DNA of 50,445 nucleotides, from contig JACVTC010000309.1 of the NCBI GenBank assembly GCA_016946835.1, forward strand, positions 1 to 50,445, written 5' to 3'. Positions 9,128-17,996 of the stretch are shown here, piece after piece. The notes under the pieces are model-generated. The model was not told where the DNA came from. It worked only from the letters and a program-made list of their open reading frames with translations, and did not search any database. Position 1 is the stretch's first letter; each line of letters opens with the position of its first letter. Made by a program: the position numbers and the translations under genes. This stretch comes from Neocallimastix lanati (nom. inval.). Lineage: Eukaryota; Neocallimastigomycota; Neocallimastigomycetes; Neocallimastigales; Neocallimastigaceae.

Positions 9128-11275
9128 TTAATATTTCGATAATATAGAGTCTCTAAATTTATTCATAAGAGTGTTGTTTAAATATTTAGTAAACCCATCT
9201 GCTAAGTTATCTTTGGATTTAATATATTTTAGTTTTATTAGTTGTTTATTAACTAAATTTCTGACATGGTGGTATCGGATATCTATGTGTTTTGATTTTG
9301 GATTGATTGATTGATTTTCACTATTGTAAATTGTTGCTTTGTTGTCTACATGAATTGTGATGTTGTTTGATTTTATATTTAGTTCATTTAAAAAGTTTCT
9401 ATACCAAAGTGTGTGCTTTGCACATTCACTTAAGCTGTAATATTCCGCTTCTGTTGTAGAAGTGGAAACACAATGTTGTAACTTTGAGAACCAACTTGTT
9501 GGAGTGTTTCCCATCATTATAAGAAAACCAGATGTTGATTTTCTTGTGCCAGGATCACCAGCATAGTCGGCGTCTACATAAACTTTTAAACTCATTCCTT
9601 TTTCAATTTTAATTCCATAATTCCTTGTGTATTTTAAATATCTAAATATTCTTATCACATTGCTCCAATCTTCCAATGTTAGTTTACTGGACTTCCTAGA
9701 AGCTTTACTGACTGCAAATAATATATCAGGACGCGTACAGATTGCTAAATATAATAAGCTCCCGACTGCACTTCTATATTTTGTTTCATCGAAAGGTTTA
9801 TTTCTTAATTCTGGATTTTCAATTGGAATTAGGTTCTTTGTTGGTAGGAGGGAACTGATGTTATATTTGTTAAAAATATCATTTATATATCTAGACAGAT
9901 GTAGAATGTATCCATTTAATATTTTAGTGAATTTAATACCAATGACGAATTCAACGTCTCCAATGTCCTTTATATTAAATTTTTCTTTAATTGAATTTTT
10001 AACATTATCAATATCTTTATTTGTACCTGCTATAAGTATATCGCCAACGTAAACAGATAATAAACATACAATTTTGTTTCTTTCATTTATTTTGACATAT
10101 ACACATGGTTCACTTTTAAGTCTCTTGAATCCAATTTTTATAAGTTCTGAATTTAGTTTATCATTCCACTCTTTACCAGCTTGTTTCAAGCCGTAAAGAG
10201 CCTTGTTTAATTTCCAGAATGACTTGCCGTATAAGGGATCTCCCTCGGGGGTCTTCATGTAAATAACTTCTTTTATTGGTGCATTTAGGTACGCTGAATT
10301 AATATCGATTTGTTTAATATTAAAATTGTTTTGTACGGCTAACACGGTTATTATTCGGATTGTGTCTTGTTTGAGAGTTGGAGCGAAGGTTTCCTTATAA
10401 TCCACTCCGTATTCTTGAGTATATCCTTTAGCGACGAGTCTAGCCTTTCTCTTTGTTATGTTGCCATTTGGATCTCTCTTATATTTGAAAACCCAACGTG
10501 ATGAAATAACGTTGAATCCATTGGGTACTGATTTTACTATTGTATAAACATTAAGTTTTCTCATATTGTTTAGTTCCTCTTTTACCGAATTTAACCATTG
10601 TATTTTATCGTTTAATTTGAATATATCTCTATAATTGTATGGTTCAACTAGATTATTTGTTTTTGAGTTTGGTGTTTTCGTATTGTTAATCTTTTTTCGT
10701 TTTATTATTGTATTATTTTGTTTATTTAATTTTCTTTTATTATTGTAATTATTTTTGTTGTCAATATTAATGTATATGTTACTGTCGTCGTTGTTGTTGA
10801 TAATGTTATTGATATTATTGTTGGTATTATTGTTGGTATTATTTTTGGCATTATTTTTGGTTTTATTGTTAATATTGTTGCTAATATTATTATTCATATT
10901 GTTATTTCTTGTATTGTCAGGTATGTGAAAAATTTGATTATTATTTGCTATGTTGTTATTCATTTTATTTTCTTTTGATTTTATATTAATATCCGATTTA
11001 TTATCTAAGTAAATTGATTGATTGCTATGTGGATATTGTTTTAAAAATTTTATATGACTGCTCTCCCTGAATTCGTTATTGGTAGGGAAGTGATATAAAA
11101 GCAGATTTCCAGGTTCGTTTTCCATGAATTCAACAGTACGGGCGGTAACAATTTTGTTATATATTAAATCGAAAATTTTATATGCATTAGTATTATTGCA
11201 GTAACCAATAAAGACACCAGGATGGGCGTTGTTGTCGAATTTCGATCGAAGTTCTTTTGGAACATAAAAGTACAC
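9128..11275 (-). CDS. COP-A reverse transcriptase-RNase H segment
   Basis: The 715-codon segment begins in the integrase C-terminal region (F-Y-V-P-K, H-P-G-V-F-I-G-Y). An Asn-rich linker of about 120 residues follows, then copia RT (W-V-F-K-Y-K, K-A-R-L-V-A-K-G-Y-T-Q, Y-L-N-A-P, Y-G-L-K-Q). The catalytic box reads Y-V-G-D rather than the usual Y-V-D-D. RNase H has Y-V-D-A-D-Y-A-G-D and T-E-A-E-Y-Y. The first ATG is internal. The frame originally joined the integrase ORF and was separated by a net +11-bp change at 11338-11355. The Gly in the YxDD box predicts a dead polymerase. Confidence 0.93.
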   Translation of the reverse strand: MYFYVPKELRSKFDNNAHPGVFIGYCNNTNAYKIFDLIYNKIVTARTVEFMENEPGNLLLYHFPTNNEFRESSHIKFLKQYPHSNQSIYLDNKSDINIKSKENKMNNNIANNNQIFHIPDNTRNNNMNNNISNNINNKTKNNAKNNTNNNTNNNINNIINNNDDSNIYINIDNKNNYNNKRKLNKQNNTIIKRKKINNTKTPNSKTNNLVEPYNYRDIFKLNDKIQWLNSVKEELNNMRKLNVYTIVKSVPNGFNVISSRWVFKYKRDPNGNITKRKARLVAKGYTQEYGVDYKETFAPTLKQDTIRIITVLAVQNNFNIKQIDINSAYLNAPIKEVIYMKTPEGDPLYGKSFWKLNKALYGLKQAGKEWNDKLNSELIKIGFKRLKSEPCVYVKINERNKIVCLLSVYVGDILIAGTNKDIDNVKNSIKEKFNIKDIGDVEFVIGIKFTKILNGYILHLSRYINDIFNKYNISSLLPTKNLIPIENPELRNKPFDETKYRSAVGSLLYLAICTRPDILFAVSKASRKSSKLTLEDWSNVIRIFRYLKYTRNYGIKIEKGMSLKVYVDADYAGDPGTRKSTSGFLIMMGNTPTSWFSKLQHCVSTSTTEAEYYSLSECAKHTLWYRNFLNELNIKSNNITIHVDNKATIYNSENQSINPKSKHIDIRYHHVRNLVNKQLIKLKYIKSKDNLADGFTKYLNNTLMNKFRDSILSKY

Positions 11276-11943
11276 ACGGCATCCAAAAACACGAAATATA
11301 TTATAATTAACGGATTTTTTGTAAAGTATCTCGTAAGGAATATTTTGAATATTTTGTTTTCATTGCCTTGATGAGGGAGTCTATTATGGATAAAGTTAGC
11401 TGTATCTACTGCGTACTCCCAAAAATGGCGACTAAGTTTCGCTTCATTTAACAGAGCTTTTGCAGAAGAGATAAGGATACCGTTAAGTCTTTCGATTTTT
11501 CCATTTTGAGAAGGATTATATGGAACTGTGAAGTTATGGATTATTCCATTCTCTTGACAAAATGTTTGGAAATTAGTATTGCTAAATTCTTTACCATTAT
11601 CTGACTTGATTGATTTGACGTTAATATTAAATGTATTATATATGTTGTTGTGCCAGATAATAAATTTGTTGAATATGTCTGTTTTATTTTCAGAAAATAT
11701 AACCCATGCGAAGCGAGAAAAATCATCAAGGATGGATAGAAAATATTTATTATTGTTAATAGAGGGTGTGATAGGACCAACCAAATCTAAATGTATTAGA
11801 TCAAATATTTGATTAGTTTTATTAGTTGAAAGTTTGTAGAGTTTATTTTTCATTTTTGAATTAATGCAAATGGAACATTTGTTATTTTTAATGTTGATGT
11901 TGCTTAATTTGTCTTTAATTTTTGAAATTATCATAGTGGCCAA
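11164..11943 (-). CDS. COP-A integrase segment
   Basis: It codes for the integrase finger (C-x2-C at the start) and the catalytic core with L-D-L-V-G-P, S-D-N-G-K-E-F and N-G-K-I-E-R (D, D, E). Codons before about 11930 and after about 11345 are out of the true frame. The real upstream partner is the gag-protease ORF, and the downstream partner is the RT ORF. A 9-bp tandem duplication (GAATATTTT twice, 11338-11355, plus strand) marks the downstream break. It is not an independent gene. Confidence 0.88.
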   Translation of the reverse strand: MATMIISKIKDKLSNINIKNNKCSICINSKMKNKLYKLSTNKTNQIFDLIHLDLVGPITPSINNNKYFLSILDDFSRFAWVIFSENKTDIFNKFIIWHNNIYNTFNINVKSIKSDNGKEFSNTNFQTFCQENGIIHNFTVPYNPSQNGKIERLNGILISSAKALLNEAKLSRHFWEYAVDTANFIHNRLPHQGNENKIFKIFLTRYFTKNPLIIIYFVFLDAVCTFMFQKNFDRNSTTTPILVSLLVTAIILMHIKFSI

Positions 11944-13528
11944 GACGTCTATGCCACAGGTTCATCATTTTATAATTGTTGATTTTCACTTTGTTGATTT
12001 CATATTTATTGTTTTGATTATCATATGTAAATTTAGATGGGTTTTTTGAGATAAAAACTTTAAAAATGTTTTTGTTGTCCGATATTGAATTATAAATTCT
12101 TTTTCCATCTTCATTATAAATGATAGCTTGAGTTGAATTATTATTGTTGTTGAATATTATTTTGTAATTTTGTTTAATCAATTGATTTATTGATTTTAGG
12201 TTTCTTTTGATAAATTTTGAGTAAAAAACATTCTTTAGGATAAATTTATGTTCGTCTATGTAACCAACAAAGTCTCCAATATAACTTGAACGTATTTCTT
12301 TTCCATCGGCAAGTATAATATTTGTGTTGCACTTTTTGAGGTTGATAAGGGAATTAATATCATTGGTAGTGCTTATTGAAGCACCAGAATCGAGGATCCA
12401 AATCATGAAATTGTTATTATTTATTCCTCGTGTTAATTTGTTGTAATTATTATCAGTCTCGATGCTATTAATTTCTATTGCATTTTCCGAGTTATAATCT
12501 TTTATAAAATCCTCTTGATAATTATCTTTGTAATTATTAGAAGCATCTATTGAATATACTGGTTTGTTGCTTGAAAGGTTAGGATTACATTTTCTTTCTT
12601 TGTTTTTGTTTAATTTATTTTTACCAAACCTTTTAGTTTTATTTCTTTTGTTTTTGAAACACCCTTTTTGATAATGGCCGTATTTTCCACAAAGAAAGCA
12701 TCTTCCATTCCTTCTTCGTCTTAATTTGTGGTTTAATTTATTATGGATATGGTTGTTCTTGGTTTGAAGGTTGAAAACGTTTTTTGGCTTTAATTCTAGT
12801 ATCTCTTTTTCTTTTAACCTCGAATATACGATATCCGGAATCAGTCTTTTCACATAGGCACAGCATTCTTTCCAATTATTATTTAACTGAAAAACATTGA
12901 TCCATTTTAAATCTTCTGGAAGGGCCCTGGCTAAGATTCCTACCTTTACATTGTCTGCCATTGTGGAATCTATATTCTCTAATTCCTCTATCATGTTTTG
13001 GAGGTTTGCGATAAAAATATGAATGTCATCCTCCATATTGAACTTTAATAAATTTAGTTTTTGTTTTAGGATCATCTTTTTATGTTCAACGCCTAAAGTG
13101 AAAGACTCTTGAAGAAATTGCCACATTTGGTAGGCGGTTTTGTTGTGGCTCTTAAGTAGTGCTTTTGTTTTCTCGCCGAGGCTGTTGGTAATGATCCACT
13201 TGACGAGAATATCTTTCTTTATGTCCTCCTTAGTAGTGTTTGGAGCATACACTAAGGACCCATCAATATTGTCTATTATATAGTTTTCTAAATTGTCCGT
13301 GATATCGCGCCTTTTAAGTTTCTTCACAACAGGGGAACTAATATATTCTTCTAAATTATTGATAGTAAGTAGATATAGGATATTGGTCCTCCAATATTGG
13401 AAATTTTTTAGAGTTAGTTCACATATATTGTTGAAGTTTTCCGAGTAGTTGAATTGAATCCCTTTGGGTAAGATATCATTGGTGATATCTATAAGACGAG
13501 AATTATTATTTCTAGCTGGTCTTGGCAT
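11915..13528 (-). CDS. COP-A Gag-protease segment
   Basis: 537 codons from ATG at 13526-13528. Gag of the copia UBN2 type begins with F-N-Y-S-E-N-F and has W-x-x-x-I-x-x-L. A basic segment and one zinc knuckle (C-F-L-C-G-K-Y-G-H-Y-x3-C) follow, then the protease site W-I-L-D-S-G-A-S, and then the L-W-H-R-R-L-G-H start of the integrase finger. The frame ends after an extra base near 11926-11931. CopR2 and COP-C lack that base and read straight through. The product would be Gag plus protease without integrase. Confidence 0.92.
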   Translation of the reverse strand: MPRPARNNNSRLIDITNDILPKGIQFNYSENFNNICELTLKNFQYWRTNILYLLTINNLEEYISSPVVKKLKRRDITDNLENYIIDNIDGSLVYAPNTTKEDIKKDILVKWIITNSLGEKTKALLKSHNKTAYQMWQFLQESFTLGVEHKKMILKQKLNLLKFNMEDDIHIFIANLQNMIEELENIDSTMADNVKVGILARALPEDLKWINVFQLNNNWKECCAYVKRLIPDIVYSRLKEKEILELKPKNVFNLQTKNNHIHNKLNHKLRRRRNGRCFLCGKYGHYQKGCFKNKRNKTKRFGKNKLNKNKERKCNPNLSSNKPVYSIDASNNYKDNYQEDFIKDYNSENAIEINSIETDNNYNKLTRGINNNNFMIWILDSGASISTTNDINSLINLKKCNTNIILADGKEIRSSYIGDFVGYIDEHKFILKNVFYSKFIKRNLKSINQLIKQNYKIIFNNNNNSTQAIIYNEDGKRIYNSISDNKNIFKVFISKNPSKFTYDNQNNKYEINKVKINNYKMMNLWHRRLGHYDNFKN

Positions 13529-14082
13529 TTTGAATGAATTAATACTGTAATTATTGTTTTAAACGATTTAATCAATATATATATATATTTAAATTGGAGA
13601 ATAAAATATGAGTTTTCTTGTTGTCTTTTTTATACATTTCGAATGATATAATTATATATATATGGATAAATAAGTATATAAATAAATTTTATATTTTCAT
13701 AACGATATAGATCTTTTTATTGGATTGATGAATGTTGATTTGCACATTTGACTTTTTGTTAAATTAAATTAATATAAATAAAACTTTTAATATAAATATT
13801 TATATTAAAAATAACCTTTTTTTTATATATATATATACATTATAAATGATATTATTTATATGATTAATTTTATTGTATTGGTTCGTTATATTGTTAGTAT
13901 TAATGATAACAATTTTATAATTAAAATTCTATTTTTAGTGCTTTTATTTATATTAAAATATTATTATATTGAACGAATTATATTATTATTTCCCTTTTAA
14001 TTTATTATTTAATTTGAAGTTTATATTTTTTTTGTTTAAATGTCTATTTTTAGTTTAATTTCACACTCCTTTAATTTATAAC

Positions 14083-14431
14083 CTTCAGCTTAATCATTTA
14101 TAGCTGACCTTAAATATTATATATATATTTTTTATTTCATATTCCTTTAATTTATAACCTTCAGCTTAAACATTTATAGCTGACCTAAGATATTATAAAT
14201 ATATATTTTTTATTTTATACTCTTTTACTTTATATCCTTCAGCTTAAACATTAATAGCTGACCTTGGATATTATTTATTTCTTTATTTTATCCTTCAGCT
14301 TAAAATTATAGAGCTGACTTTATTTTTTTTATTCTTTCTTTATATGCATTTTAGCTTAAATGTGAAAAACATTATTTGTTTATTTTTGTTTCCTTTATCT
14401 TATAAACTTCAGCTTAAATATTATAGCTGAC
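14083..14431 (-). repeat. COP-A leader hairpin array (six units)
   Basis: Units start with TCAGCTTA and end with TAGCTGAC (plus strand), at about 14084, 14161, 14239, 14295, a degenerate one at 14351, and 14409. TCAGCT pairs with AGCTGA across an 8-12 nt loop. Spacing is 54-78 bp with T-rich spacers. COP-C has the same motif in the same place. Confidence 0.8.
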
Positions 14432-14730
14432 TTATCTTTACTATGTTTTATTTATTTTATTTTATTATTATTTTTTTTTACTTTTTTTTTTTATAATTTT
14501 TATCTTTCAATGATTTATGTGTTTTTAATATTCAATACTTATCCGTTTGAAGAATTGCTGTTTATTTATAATTTTCAAAATTGAGTAATTTCTCATGTGT
14601 ATATGTTCAAAGAATAGAAAAATAAAAAAAAAATTAGTATTTGTAAGATATTGTTTATTTATTTATTTATTTATGTTTATTTATTAATAAGCAAGTATAA
14701 TGAAAATTTAAAACTTAACTTTTATGAAAT

Positions 14731-14760
14731 TCTCAATCGGTATGACTGAGACTCTTAATC
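14731..14760 (-). other. COP-A primer-binding site
   Basis: It abuts the LTR at 14761. The plus strand ends GACTGAGACTCTTAATC, which looks like the anticodon arm of tRNA-Lys(CUU). The bases before it (CTCAATCGGTA) resemble a tRNA D-arm. The transcript could therefore pair with the 5' half of that tRNA, the mode known for Drosophila copia with initiator tRNA. Confidence 0.7.
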
Positions 14761-15023
14761 TGTTAAAAGAACAAAATTAGATGACACTCAATTTTTATTA
14801 AAAAGATATTTAAGAGTTTTGTTAAAGACATGTTTTTTTATTTATTTTATTATTGCATTCTATTTTTATATATATTATTATGGTTATATCTATGTTTTTC
14901 AAAAACAAAATATATCCTTTTGTATTTATACTTTTTTTTATACAATGAAATTATTTCATTATTTATATTAATTTATATTTTATTTTAATTTATTTATTGT
15001 ATGACGAATCATTATTTTTAACA
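14761..15023 (-). repeat. COP-A 5' LTR
   Basis: 263 bp, TGTTA...TAACA, followed by target duplication TAAAT at 15024-15028. Confidence 0.93.
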
Positions 15024-15540
15024 TAAATAAATATAAATATAAATAAATATAAATAAATATAAATAAATATAATTAGATATAATTAAATAAAATTATTTAT
15101 TTATATTTATTTATATATATTAAAATAAAAAAATTACGTCTGAAATAAATTTATTTATATAAATTCATTTCAGACGTAATTTTTTTTTTTTTTTTTTTTT
15201 TTTAAACATTTCATATATAATTATAAAAATTTATATTTTGTATAGCATTGTTTATTTTAATTAATTGAATTTATAATATAAATATAATGGTATTCATTTT
15301 TTTTTTTTTTTATTTTTTTTTTTATTTTTATTTTTTATTTTTATTTTTATTTTTTATTTTTATTTTTTTAATTTAAAAAAGTAAAAAACACAATTATACA
15401 TTTATTAAATAAATAAAAGCTTTTATAATTACTATTAATATGAATTTATATTAACTATAAATAAAAAAAAATAATTTTCATATAGAAAATAATAGAAAAA
15501 TAAATAATAAACTTGGTACAAATTAAAAGATAATTGAATA
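15024..15540 (+). promoter_or_regulatory. Upstream module of ANK relic psi2 with a long hairpin
   Basis: No gene. It continues the module interrupted by COP-A: (ATAAATAA)n, a strong inverted repeat at 15126-15187, TTTATATTTTGTATAGC (about 15229-15245), T-runs and TTTATTAAATAAATAAAAG (about 15400-15418). The hairpin sits where the other copies carry GGACATAA. Confidence 0.55.
15126..15187. repeat. Perfect inverted repeat around ATTACGTCTGAAAT
   Basis: ATTACGTCTGAAAT (15133-15146) pairs with ATTTCAGACGTAAT (15167-15180). Flanking A- and T-runs extend the stem by several pairs. The inner AAATTTAT/ATAAATTC pairs with one mismatch, leaving a very small loop. Confidence 0.9.
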
Positions 15541-15835
15541 ATCGTTTAAAGAAGAGAGATATAAAATCTAAAAGGTATAATTATAATGAAAATACTACCA
15601 AAAAGTTAAAAACTGAAAATTAAAAAAAAAAAATGATTTATACATAACTTCTTCTGAAGTAAAAAAAAAATAATAAAGAATTATAATACAGAGGAATTAA
15701 AACATATTTTTAGTATTTCAAAATTTTTTTTGATAATGAATTTATTAAATGTTTACTTCTTCTTAAAAAAAATAAAATTCCTATTAAGAATTTAAATTAT
15801 GATACCGAGACTATAAAAATTTTCAGAGCAAAGTA
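15541..15835 (+). pseudogene. N-terminal relic of an ANK gene (psi2)
   Basis: The bases align with the start of ANK-A (25683 on): AAGAAGAGAGATA, then TCTTCTGAA with AATAAAGAATT, then ATTTCAAAATTTT with GATAATGAATTTATTAAA, then TTACTTCTTCTT. Homopolymer indels and stops destroy every frame. No ANK repeats follow. Similarity is lost at about 15800-15835, before a GAA microsatellite. Confidence 0.8.
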
Positions 15836-15857
15836 TCGAAAAGGAAGTATCTGAAGA

Positions 15858-15906
15858 AGAAGAAGAAGAAGAAGAAGAAAAAGAAGAAGAAGAAGAAGAA
15901 GAAGAA
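15858..15906. repeat. (GAA)n microsatellite
   Basis: An almost pure GAA run with one AAA-GAA interruption. It creates a spurious poly-Ser frame on the minus strand. Confidence 0.92.
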
Positions 15907-16394
15907 AGAGTGAAATAATCAGGTCTTACGGATAGTGCATTAGATGTAACATTTTTTTTTTGAACCTTTGAACCTTTGAACCAGTTTAATAAACAATTTT
16001 GAAACCAAATTTGGAAAGGAAAAGAGACAAACATACAAGTCTTTGTGCCATCTTTTTCTCGTATTCTTTCAATACAAAAAGGTTTCGATGACTAGAAGAT
16101 ATTGTGAAAGAAGTGTCGGTGCTCTTTAATAAATTGTCTCCAGATTTTCTAAGGCTGAAAATAATGACTAAAGTTATTATATCATGGATAGCGCAATCTC
16201 GTTCGGTTGGAATAGGTAATCTAGAGAAGAAGGAAAATAGTATGAACTTTATTGTCCTTTTGGGAAATGTTTGCGAAAGAATGGCTCCAATAGTAAAAAT
16301 TACTACTCTCTATTTCAACTATGGAAAGGAAGATTTTCGTCAAGGCAGGCTAAAACAGGAACAGAAGAAAATCTAAATTTTAATTCATTAAAAT

Positions 16395-16424
16395 CTTTTT
16401 TGAGAATCCTGATTCTCAAAAAAG
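16395..16424. repeat. 14-bp perfect palindrome
   Basis: CTTTTTTGAGAATC, two bases CT, then GATTCTCAAAAAAG. The arms are perfect and the centre is 2 nt. Confidence 0.9.
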
Positions 16425-16529
16425 TTTATAATTTGAAAATTTTAAAACAGCGGTCGCTAAACAATAACAATTATTATAATAAATTATTATAAACAAAATA
16501 GTTATCTATAAGAAGAAATGAAAATTATT

Positions 16530-16574
<45 letters not shown>

Positions 16575-16591
16575 AGAGGATGATTTGAATT

Positions 16592-16629
<38 letters not shown>

Positions 16630-17068
16630 TTAGCCAACATATCGTTATTATAATCTTTTAGGGTAGTTAATTCTTTCTTTTAGTTAATAAAGAGACGGGA
16701 CCAGTATTATAGGATAATTTCACAATCGTACGGTCTATGAGGAAATAATTCATTAGCTGATGCTTCACTAAACATATCCACGAAAATGGGAGAAGCCTTG
16801 CAGGTAATAGATGTTCAATATTATTTTCTTTCTTATATTTAAGTTGTTAGTTAAAGTAGTAATTTTATTTGATTTATTGCCCCTCAAGAAGTGTTTGGAG
16901 TAAACAATGATGATAAAAAGAGTTTGGAATAACATGTCCATTATTAAAATAATATTTGGAATTGAAAATAAAGTGTCTTAGAGGAGAAATCAATTATTGG
17001 ATTGATCATGAAAAGCCAATCAGCTCCAAAGATGGCATAATATGATTGAAGGTCAACAATAGAGAATT

Positions 17069-17105
<37 letters not shown>

Positions 17106-17343
17106 TTTTTGCTTATTATAGAGTAGAGATATTGGTAGGAAACATTTCTAAAAATTATTGAGAGAATTTGGTCATTTAAAATCAGCAAGGAAAACGTCCA
17201 TTTTTGCCTCTTCACTCCAAGGAAGACTCATAGCCGTAATTATTGATTGAATTCTAGATTATATAATATCTGATATCCCCTAAGTGTTTTTATCTAAATG
17301 GTTCTTAATCATTGATTGGTAATGAAAGTCGAATCATACCTTC

Positions 17344-17985
17344 TATAACAGAATTAATAATTACAATTATTTTATTATTTTAATATTTAGTATTATTTTT
17401 CAATAAAGTTTTAAAACAAATAATTAAATTTAAAAAATATTATTTCTGGTATAGTTGTTAGTAACTAATACCATGAATCAAACTACTTAGGGTTCGATTC
17501 ACATTTATTATTATTTTATAGTTTTATTCTAAAAAATATCTAGAAGATTCTTTATAGTTCAAGAAATTACTAGAATTTCTTGATAATTCTTGTGTTTAAT
17601 TAATTAAAATTTGTTCTATTAAATTCTTAATTCTATTGTTTTCTATTTTTTCTAAATTTTTCGATTTTTAAGAACTTTTTAGAAACTTTTATTTTTATTT
17701 TTTAATAACTTTAACTTTTGAAAAAAATATAAATATGAGTAAAATTCTTATTAACAAATATTCTTTTCTTTGTGTTTTTTATTTTAATTTTGTTTAGTTA
17801 ATAAAACTTAATTTTTTAATAAAACTTTTTTAATATTAATACTATATCAACCCTTGCGGCTTATAGTATTATAATAAATATAATTAATAAAATAATTATA
17901 ATAAAAGAAAAAAAAAAATAAATAAAAAATAAAATAATTTTTGTTTTTTTGAGTGTTATTATATTTATTATAATATTTTGTTATA
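17344..17985 (+). repeat. GYP-B 5' LTR
   Basis: 642 bp, with inverted ends TATAACA and TGTTATA. TATAAAT at 17728-17734 may be a TATA box. GTGTTTTTTATT at 17772-17783 is complementary to the LTR/leader border and may mark the RNA start. Confidence 0.9.
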
Positions 17986-17996
17986 ATAAAAAACAC
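17985..17996 (+). other. Candidate self-priming PBS of GYP-B
   Basis: AATAAAAAACAC overlaps the last LTR base and is the exact reverse complement of 17772-17783 in the LTR. No TGG start matching a tRNA 3' end is seen here. Tf1/sushi-type elements self-prime with such an arrangement. The match is A/T-rich, so chance is possible. Confidence 0.5.

Larger units (their letters stand above)
13529..14760 (-). other. COP-A leader region
   Basis: This lies between the PBS and gag, with no ORF of note. It is AT-rich and holds the hairpin array (14083-14431) and (TA)n runs at 13575-13590 and 13825-13838. Confidence 0.75.
8733..15023 (-). mobile_element. Ty1/copia retrotransposon COP-A
   Basis: A complete 6291-bp element with 263-bp LTRs at both ends (TGTTA...TAACA) and 5-bp target duplication TAAAT (8728-8732 and 15024-15028). 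Order on the minus strand is LTR, PBS, leader with hairpin array, gag, protease, integrase, RT, RNase H, PPT (GAGGAA next to 8995), LTR. I see one difference between the LTRs, so the insertion looks young, yet pol is broken by two frameshifts. It lies in the upstream module of ANK relic psi2. Confidence 0.95.
15836..17338. other. Unassigned decayed sequence with microsatellites
   Basis: This is less AT-rich than its surroundings, with short open stretches (for example 16104-16376 plus) that I do not recognise. One stretch in another frame has C-P-F-G-K-C. It holds (GAA)n at 15858-15906, TTTGAACC three times at about 15959-15982, a 36-T run (16534-16569) facing an A-run (16596-16625), a 14-bp palindrome at 16395-16424 and a T-run at 17071-17102. 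It is probably a dead gene or element, split from 24159 on by GYP-B. Confidence 0.4.

Noticed and set aside
14083-14431. Evenly spaced repeats resembling a CRISPR array (also 35057-35232 and 47521-47740)
   Set aside because: They lie inside retrotransposon leaders, spacers are A/T-rich and similar to one another, and there are no cas genes; the genome is eukaryotic.
14731-14760. tRNA-like half sequence (also 34669-34698 and 47965-47995)
   Set aside because: Only a 5' half is present and it abuts LTRs. It is a primer-binding site, not a tRNA gene.
15792-16034. Minus-strand ORF with a long Ser run
   Set aside because: The Ser run is the GAA microsatellite read backwards; the flanks look non-coding.
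16104-16492. Possible small genes in the unassigned region
   Set aside because: No family recognised, frames interrupt each other, and no conserved neighbours. Possible dead transposase, but unsupported.
16534-16625. Poly(T) followed by poly(A) as tails of two head-to-head LINE/SINE insertions
   Set aside because: Such runs occur throughout the window without any LINE sequence; no target duplications found.
16735-16890. Short coding-like stretch ending CAG|GTAATAG, resembling an exon end with a splice donor
   Set aside because: A stop lies just upstream and only about 20 codons are open; too little to call a gene.
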